Below, piece after piece: positions 57,601-64,000 of a stretch of 64,000 bases of DNA. Source of the stretch: Stichopus chloronotus (taxonomy: Eukaryota; Echinodermata; Holothuroidea; Aspidochirotida; Stichopodidae); contig SFZH01000008.1 in assembly GCA_021234535.1 (NCBI GenBank), positions 6,828,897 through 6,892,896 on the forward strand, given 5' to 3'. Numbering within the stretch: the first letter of the stretch is position 1; every line of letters starts with the position of its first letter. Position numbers and translations under genes: made by a program. The notes beneath the pieces were generated by a model, which searched no databases, was not told the origin of the DNA, and saw only the letters and a list, made by a program, of their open reading frames with translations.

Positions 57601-60600
57601 TAACAAGTTCACGTTTACAGACATCGGAAAATGGAAGAGACTGTATAAAAAAAGGGATCATTATTACAATATTTCATTATCATCGTATTGTTTTTTATTT
57701 CTTCCGCTCTCGAAGATGATGCAATCTTTCTACAATCAATCTAATTACGAAAGGAGATCGGAATACCTCAGTGAAACCGCGGTATTGTGGCTCTGGTCGA
57801 CAACAATTTCGATATTCTGCATCGGCGGTGCCGCCGGTGCATTCTCAGCCAGTTATCTGGCCGATATTCTTGGACGGTAAGAGAGAACTAGGCTTATCTA
57901 CTTCGAACCCAACAGACTTTTGTTTCTTTTCCTCTTCCGTTAGGAAAAGGTAACACCTTTAGAGAAGTATGCACTTACATTAGAGTTTTACACTCGATAT
58001 ATTGAGATGCACTTAGCCTTTAACTGAGTGTATATTCTGATTTTGTATCACCAATGATGATCTGCCTTGGATGATATTCTTGAAAAAAAAAATGATAGAC
58101 AGCGAAAGAGATTGAGACAGATTTTACGCAACTCTCGTTGGAGTGCAAATAGTTGCTAAGCAAATATTGCTTGTATAGACATTTTGATAAGAAAATCCTT
58201 TACTGAGACATAAGGCATTTCATTACGAGACCGACCCTCACAAAATGAATGCGAACATTTATTTCCGTCAAGGGAGAGAATTTTGTGCGTAATAAGTATT
58301 TAACAATAATTGAAAAAGAAAGAAAACTTGATAAATTGATACCAGCTTCTACTCATTCACTTTTGCATAGTGACTGTCATATGCATGGTTCATTTGAAGA
58401 AAGAAATATTTTCAGAAAGATCACGTTAAGTCTCCCATCATTTTTAACTACATATTCATCAACCTCGCATTTCATCTCAATCAAATTCTTTAATATATGT
58501 TGGAACTCCGCAGGAGGGGGGCTACTCTTATGGTCAATGTGTTTTCCATCTTGGGAGGTCTCCTGATGGGTCTCAGCTACGTCGCTAACAACTACGAAAT
58601 GATCATCATTGGAAGGCTGGTCATCGGCTACTATGCAGGTAAGGTCACGTGACCTATACAAACTCGAACGATAACGTGCGTGGTATGACGTTCGGTTGTG
58701 ATGTTTACATAAATATTCCATTCCTGTGTGAACCTTGACCCGCATAAGTACACATGGCTGTTACTTTTTGTTATTAATTCTGTACACTAATCAGCTATTG
58801 TCGATTGCTGTTCGTGCTAGAAGAGTGAACACCTATAGTTTAACCATGCAGGGAGTTCTTAGGACAACTCCCTGACTTAACGATGAAAAGTTATCGTGTT
58901 AGAATGGCTTCTCATCTTGACACAATTGGGCAAATTTTCTTCCGCACATGTCGAGTTTGCGTCATGTAGGTATCTCAACCAAAAATCAAAATTCTGTCTC
59001 TATAGCAAGTTACTTGTAACACGATAAATTTACATCTCGCACATACACCCCCTTATATCCACCGTAGGTGTAGAATTAACAGGGACGATTCCCATGTTTT
59101 GACGCCTCACTTACTTTCTGGATAGGTCTAGTCCTTATTTTTTTTAAAAAAGTAAGATCAACTGATATCATTTCAATGGCATTACAACAGCCCAAAGCAG
59201 AGACTGCTCCAAACGTATTCCAAATAATAATAACGTTAAACAGGCCGTACATGTTCTGGTCTTTGACAAGAACATTAGTCACCCTCGTTCTTTCCTCTCC
59301 CTTTTCCTATTTATTTATAAAAGTAATTTGGTGCTGTCCTTCTAATCAGTTCATTAAGTTCGGGACAACTACTTCTATTACTGTGTCACCGACCTTACAA
59401 AATAGCTCATGAAAACGGAAAAAAAAAATATTAGAATGTGAATTGGAATAAATCACGAATCTAAAAAGAATCTTGAACAAGTCTATACACGTGCAAATAA
59501 CATTAAGAAGAATATGCTATTATCATAAAGTGCCACGGTAGTGAATATATTTTTATTTCATGTTATGAAGAAACAAGTCTTTTTATTTATTGACATACCA
59601 TACTGAAGAAAAGTTTTACTTGAGTCACTGCCAGTTATATTCATCATGGCTGATTACAAGTAGAATCACTAGCGTAAGACAGCTCAGTTTCATTCGTTTT
59701 TCTCCCCCCCCCCCTTTTTTGAGTGATCTGGCATGTTCTGTGAATATTCATTTTATATTCATGAATAATCACTGTTTTTATTTTAAAGGTGTCAGCGTCA
59801 CTATCGTTCCTCTTTACCTCGCCGAGATCTCCCCGATGAATCTTCGCGGAGCCATCGGTACAATCCACCAACTTATGATCACCGTTGGTATCCTCGTGGC
59901 ACAGGTGAGTTGGACTGGAAAAATAGATACTGGGCAAATAAAAAAGAAAGAAAAGAAAACGAAATCCACAGCTAGCAACCCATACTTGCAACAAACAACT
60001 GTATACATGAGGTCATCGTTATCATGGGGTCACCGTGTTCCATCGTATCGATCAGCTGCTGCACCAGATTTCCTCACCAGTTTGTCATCATCTCGAGATC
60101 TAACGATGAGCCAGCTGGAAACTTTGGCCAGGAGGTTGATTAAGAGCAGTAAGAGCATTAAGATCAGACCTTAATCAGATCAACAGCTCGAGATTATCTG
60201 TAGAACACACAGAGTTACATGCAGTCTAAAATTTGTTACAGTGTGCTACTTGTGACGTTGAAATCATTGTGGTTTTTAGATTTTCATGTGGTCGTATTAT
60301 TTTTTTTTTTCGTCTAGACGATAATGCAATATTTCCTCACAAAATGAAGGCAGAAAAGAATGCGTTAGGGACATCGAGGTGTCTTGGCTCTGGTCGACAG
60401 CTTTACTCCAAGTGGGAGACGAATTTTTACGTCCCCCCCCCCCCTTACCGCTACTAAAGAGGCTTTATGCAAGCTAATAACTACCGCGATAATATTTTTA
60501 ACTTAGATGTTAAGATCAGATTTAGGTTTATTTTATCACGTTTTTTTTTTCTAGAATGTTTCTCTTTTTTTCTTTCAAGGCATTGGGTTTGTTCGCATTC

Positions 60601-63179
60601 GACTACGAAAAGGGCTGGCCCATCCTTCTCTCTTTGACTGCTGGGCCCAGTGTTATACAGCTATTTGTGCTGCCTTTCTGCCCCGAGAGCCCCAGATGGC
60701 TCTTCATAAAGAGGGGCGAAGAAGAAAAATGCAGAGAAAGTAATGTATAATACTCACATTGACCGTGTCTATGTGTTTAGTGAAAACTTTAACCTTTGGA
60801 GATGATCCACACTATCTTTGGTTAAATTTACACTTTTTCAGACTAACATTCCCATGAGATATATTTTTCTCCAACTTTTAAGCTTGCCTTTAAAATTCAC
60901 AAGTTTAACAGTGAACGGGACTTAAAAGAATTTCTTTTTTATTGTTTCAACTTGTTTGTACAATGTAACCTTCAAAAAGTATACATAAGGAAAGTGTTAT
61001 AAATTCATGTTACTTTTGAGGCGTTTATGTCGCAACGTCGTAAAACGTAATAATCCAAGTCATTGACTATATCTCTAGGAAGTTATCACGAAATTTCCAT
61101 TTTGAGTCTTACATTATTTCTCCACGCACAATGCTGAGGTATTGAAATGATATATAGCCCCTAGATGAGTTTAGTGTTGTCTTCTTTATGCCGGGTGTGT
61201 GTGCGTGTGCGTGTTGGCCGGGAGGAGAGGGGAGGGGGGATTGTTGTTGAATCTGCACAAAATGTTTGCTTGTAGTTGAATTAGTCTAAAATGCTTTTGT
61301 AATTACTGTCTACATTATGATTGGCTCGCATTGTTGAATATTCATTTTTCCGACACAAGGACAAATCCGACTTTACGATTCAGAGAAGCACTGGCCAATT
61401 TCAATTTCTTTAAGTAATGAGTGGTAATATTTAGTAGGAAAAAAAATAGATGAAATTGGTAAAATTGAAAATATCAAACTTGCATAAAGTACATACTGTC
61501 AAAATTTCATACACACACATATACGAAACCATCTAGAGCATCAGTGTAAAGAGAAACACGTGACTGATTTTAGAGTCACGTAACTGTTTACCTTTCTTAC
61601 TCTTCTCCTCTTCAGCGTTGATACAACTACGTGGTACACCCTATGTCGACGTAGAGATGGAGGAATTCAGAAGGGAGAAAGAAGAGAGTTTACATACAGA
61701 GCAAGTCGGTATCTTGTCCGTGTTGAGGTTGGAGAACCCGGACTGGAAGAAGCCCCTCATCATTTGCGTCTGTCTCCATCTCGGCCAACAGTTCTCTGGA
61801 ATCAATGCTGTAAGATCTATAATACCGAAGGCACAAAGAATCACATCGTAGATGTTACTATCGTAGTAAGATGAACACTATCTTAGACAGGCGGGTAAAA
61901 ATTACGATGTTTGGGAGCGGAAAAGGTGGATGTGGGGTTCTGCGGTGTCGGGTTGGGTGGGTTTCCGCGGGTTGGGGGGGGGGGGGCGATGCCTTCATTT
62001 TTGTCCTGAAATACTACTGCCTATTGTAGGTTCGGCATCGAATCATTTTTCACGTAGTTCTATCGGTATTCTACTTGACTGAAGGGTTTAAGGAATTTGA
62101 CATGTTTTTTTTTTATATTTGGTTCAAGGATGCAGAATGAGTAAATTATTGTTAAATTTTCCGACTTTGCTCGACCTTTCTCTGAAGCAGTGGAGGGCGA
62201 GAGCACCTTCCTGTCACTCCACTCTGGGTGGATGTTGGACAAACTTTCTTTGAAACGACGATACTTGTGTAAATTGAACGTGATGAGTTAATAAAAAAAA
62301 ATATGAAAATATATAACACCCTTTAGGTATTTTACCTCTAAGCAACCATGCATTTGACTCTATTGATCTAATTCTTAACCCATTCGTTTATTGTTTGCAG
62401 ATCATGTTTTACGCGACTGAAATTTACTACCAGACCGGAATGGATGACTTGCAAGTAGCGTACTCCACCATCGGAACAGGCGGGATCAACGTATTTATGA
62501 CCATCGTCGCGGTAAGTATGAATATTCATTAAACTTCTGAAGGTTATCGATAGGAGGACCAATCCTCGTAGACGTTTGTGTTACGTTTATATAAAACCCA
62601 GTTCCTCGAGATGGGCATTTTTTGTACATCACACAATATTATATAGCCAGAGGACATTCTGTCATATTTTGGATTTGTTGTCCGGAGAAGTAAACAAAAC
62701 TTGAAGGAATTCATGTGAGAATCGCCCGACTAGGTGCACTGGGACAATTTCCCTACGCTATGCTGTCCTCCCATACCACGTGCTTCCCCACTCAATTGAG
62801 TAACAGTTCATGATCCATACTTGACATAAACATGGAAGAAACATGTTATTCATGAGTCTCGTACTGACAATACATGGGCTATGAAGCTGGACATGCAAGC
62901 ATTATTTTTCAAAATGGTTGATCGTATACGCATGGTTATCCATATGTACATAAATACATGCCATTATATCTAATTATGTACCAGACGATAATATTCCTAT
63001 GCATTTTCACCTCCTGGTGAATATTCAATAGTTTTTGTGTATTACCATGATGTGTCTGTTGGTAATTCCGTTCTCAGGTTTTTGTAGTAGAGTTCGCTGG
63101 TCGCAGGCCACTCCTCCTTTATCCATTTGCCGGTATGGTGGTTGCAACGGCCTTGCTGACGATGAGTCTTAACTTACAG
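51626..63179 (+). CDS. Facilitative glucose/hexose transporter (SLC2A/GLUT family), 3'-partial, nine exons
   Basis: Family knowledge: GLUTs are 12-helix plasma-membrane major-facilitator proteins moving hexoses by facilitated diffusion. Seen: nine exons join in one open frame of 375 codons, covering helices 1 to about 9. Signatures in order: helix 1 [12 protein letters not shown]; an N-Q-S glycosylation sequon in loop 1 (57734); LADILGRRGATL (G-R-R loop 2-3); [18 protein letters not shown] (helix 4 / loop 4-5); PESPRWL (60682) ending helix 6; a charged central loop; QQFSGINA (helix 7); [18 protein letters not shown] (loop 8-9). Start ATG at 51626 has A at -3 and G at +4. Helices 10-12 are outside the window. 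Class and member within the family are uncertain, because the usual Q-L-S and helix 1 residues differ. Confidence 0.9.
51680..56742 (+). other. GLUT intron 1, 5.1 kb
   Basis: Holds an ATT-rich low-complexity stretch (about 51995-52110), short direct repeats (52295-52340 and 53450-53500), a minus-strand LINE fragment and G tracts (52560-52571, 55395-55404, 56062-56074). No exon found. Confidence 0.6.
54720..55380 (-). pseudogene. LINE reverse transcriptase 3' fragment, minus strand
   Basis: On the minus strand, 55343-55140 reads [20 protein letters not shown] then [20 protein letters not shown] and [11 protein letters not shown], the thumb segment of a LINE reverse transcriptase. A shifted frame continues with [20 protein letters not shown] and [11 protein letters not shown]. 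Frameshifts and an in-frame stop make it dead. Subfamily (jockey/CR1 superfamily) not resolved. Confidence 0.7.
56743..56844 (+). CDS. GLUT gene exon 2: helix 1
   Basis: Acceptor CTTGACAG, donor [26 protein letters not shown] then [14 protein letters not shown]. 34 codons, phase 0 to 0. Confidence 0.9.
56845..57715 (+). other. GLUT intron 2
   Basis: AT-rich; A15 tract near 57256-57270. Nothing else. Confidence 0.6.
57716..57876 (+). CDS. GLUT gene exon 3: loop 1 and helix 2
   Basis: Acceptor CTCGAAG, donor [26 protein letters not shown] (N-glycosylation sequon N-Q-S), then [20 protein letters not shown] and LADILGR. Leaves in phase 2. Confidence 0.9.
57877..58513 (+). other. GLUT intron 3
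   Basis: Nothing recognised beyond splice sites. Confidence 0.6.
58514..58638 (+). CDS. GLUT gene exon 4: helix 3
   Basis: Acceptor CTCCGCAG, donor GTAAGG. Completes the G-R-R loop, then [20 protein letters not shown] and [13 protein letters not shown]. Confidence 0.9.
58639..59788 (+). other. GLUT intron 4
   Basis: 11-base C tract at 59704-59714; GGGAGTTCTTAGGACAACTCCC small hairpin-like stretch near 58852-58873. No exon. Confidence 0.55.
59789..59904 (+). CDS. GLUT gene exon 5: helices 4-5
   Basis: Acceptor TTTTAAAG, donor [26 protein letters not shown] then [18 protein letters not shown]; very strong family match. Confidence 0.93.
59905..60579 (+). other. GLUT intron 5
   Basis: 12-base C tract at 60433-60444. 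No exon. Confidence 0.6.
60580..60739 (+). CDS. GLUT gene exon 6: helix 6 and PESPR
   Basis: Acceptor CTTTCAAG, donor GTAATG after 60739. [39 protein letters not shown]. Leaves in phase 1. Confidence 0.9.
60740..61615 (+). other. GLUT intron 6
   Basis: Short GTGTGTGCGTGTGC patch near 61195-61215. No exon. Confidence 0.6.
61616..61809 (+). CDS. GLUT gene exon 7: central loop and start of helix 7
   Basis: Acceptor CTCTTCAG, donor [26 protein letters not shown], charged loop, [21 protein letters not shown]. Confidence 0.92.
61810..62400 (+). other. GLUT intron 7
   Basis: 13-base G tract at 61974-61986. No exon. Confidence 0.6.
62401..62511 (+). CDS. GLUT gene exon 8: helices 7-8
   Basis: Acceptor TTTGCAG, donor [26 protein letters not shown] then [15 protein letters not shown]. 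37 codons, phase 0. Confidence 0.92.
62512..63077 (+). other. GLUT intron 8
   Basis: AT-rich; nothing recognised. Confidence 0.6.
63078..63179 (+). CDS. GLUT gene exon 9: loop 8-9 and helix 9
   Basis: Acceptor TTCTCAG, donor GTTTGT after 63179. [20 protein letters not shown] then [14 protein letters not shown]. 34 codons, phase 0. Confidence 0.9.
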
Positions 63180-63963
63180 GTTTGTACAGCGAAGTTACAC
63201 CGTCACAAGCGATCCATTTCACATTAATTGCATCGGTATAACAAAAACTTAAGGTATTGGCCCCCTATCAAGTCTTTCATTGTCAAAGGTAGCGCGACTC
63301 CTTGTGACGTCATGTGCACAGACTCGTTTGGCTACCCAAGAATGTGGAAGTAACGGAGCGTCATTACCTGACAGTATTTCAACGTCGTTATGTATTTTGT
63401 AACTGATAATTCACCCCAAAAATTAACATCAATAGCGCAAACCAATAAATTTCGCAATGTCGCTATGACGTCATTTTTATCATAATGTAATTGTTTGTTT
63501 TCAGTGACGTCAATAGCAAGCATCGTGTGTACAGTCATGATGCCATTATGAAGATACGGTCAATGGTCAAGGGTTTTACAGAAAGACAGGAAGGAAAAAA
63601 ACCCACACACATACAACTAAAAACAAAACGTGATAGTTATTTTCCAGCATTCCAGATTTTTGTTCTTGGACTTTAGTATTTCTATTGATTCTCATATCTG
63701 TATTTTTATGTTTATCAGTATTCATGTCAGTTAAGTTTAAACATCAAATTGAATTTGATAGGGATAGGAAGTGATACGATCACGTGCGAGCGAGTTTGCG
63801 ACTAAGTGGTTCTGTTGTGAAAGCCTTTGGGGTAAGATAGGATTGATACGAGGTTTGCTCTACAGTAACATAAATAAAAAAAAATAATCGTATAAAACCT
63901 AAAACAAATAAATAAAGAGAAATAAACCTAAGAAAGTGACTTTGTTGTATTTTTTTTCTCCAG
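63180..63963 (+). other. GLUT intron 9
   Basis: A 61-codon open stretch at 63491-63676 has no family similarity. Ends in a strong poly-T/CAG acceptor. Confidence 0.5.
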
Positions 63964-64000
63964 TCGTATGAATGACGAATGCAAGCCTTGGATAAAGATA
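63964..64000 (+). CDS. Possible start of GLUT exon 10 (frame conflict)
   Basis: Preceded by a strong polypyrimidine tract and CAG (63961-63963). In one frame it reads RMNDECKPWIKI, reminiscent of the P-W segment before GLUT helix 10, but that frame needs phase 2 whereas exon 9 ends in phase 0; the phase 0 frame meets TGA at 63973. Missing base, unseen exon or chance acceptor. Confidence 0.3.

Noticed and set aside
1..64000. tRNA, rRNA, CRISPR arrays, bacterial operons or viral genes
   Set aside because: None seen by eye. A covariance-model scan would be needed to exclude small RNA genes.

Overview
The window is animal nuclear DNA. It holds three protein-coding genes, all on the + strand, split into short exons by GT-AG introns (one is GC-AG), in AT-rich sequence full of transposon remnants, homopolymer tracts and fold-back repeats. 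Gene 1 is a sperm-receptor-for-egg-jelly (REJ) protein, a family defined in sea urchins, so an echinoderm or a related marine deuterostome is likely. The species cannot be named from sequence alone.

Layout. (1) 1-18.6 kb: the 3' part of a REJ gene. Twenty exons join without a frame break into about 1,353 residues: beta-rich N-terminal part, REJ module, helical region with a polybasic site, GAIN/GPS region, one membrane helix and a proline-rich cytoplasmic tail. The 5' end lies outside the window. (2) 18.6-23.5 kb: 3' UTR and intergenic sequence. (3) 23.5-37.5 kb: a complete six-exon fructosamine-3-kinase (FN3K) gene carrying one apparent 1-nt frameshift in exon 2. Its 5.7-kb intron 2 holds a composite repeat (hairpin, GT microsatellite, seven tandem units of about 145 bp), and most units contain a perfect DR1 nuclear-receptor motif. 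(4) 37.5-51.6 kb: intergenic, with a decayed CR1-like LINE (41.1-42.4 kb), a dispersed repeat also present in FN3K intron 5, and a diverged relative of the 145-bp repeat. (5) 51.6-64 kb: the 5' nine exons (375 codons) of a facilitative glucose transporter (SLC2A/GLUT family) that runs off the window; intron 1 holds a minus-strand LINE fragment.

The REJ protein would act at the sperm surface if it behaves like its sea urchin relatives. FN3K repairs glucose-derived ketosamine adducts and the transporter moves hexoses, so these two neighbours share a sugar theme, but nothing here shows co-regulation. I found no CRISPR arrays, rRNA, tRNA or viral genes.
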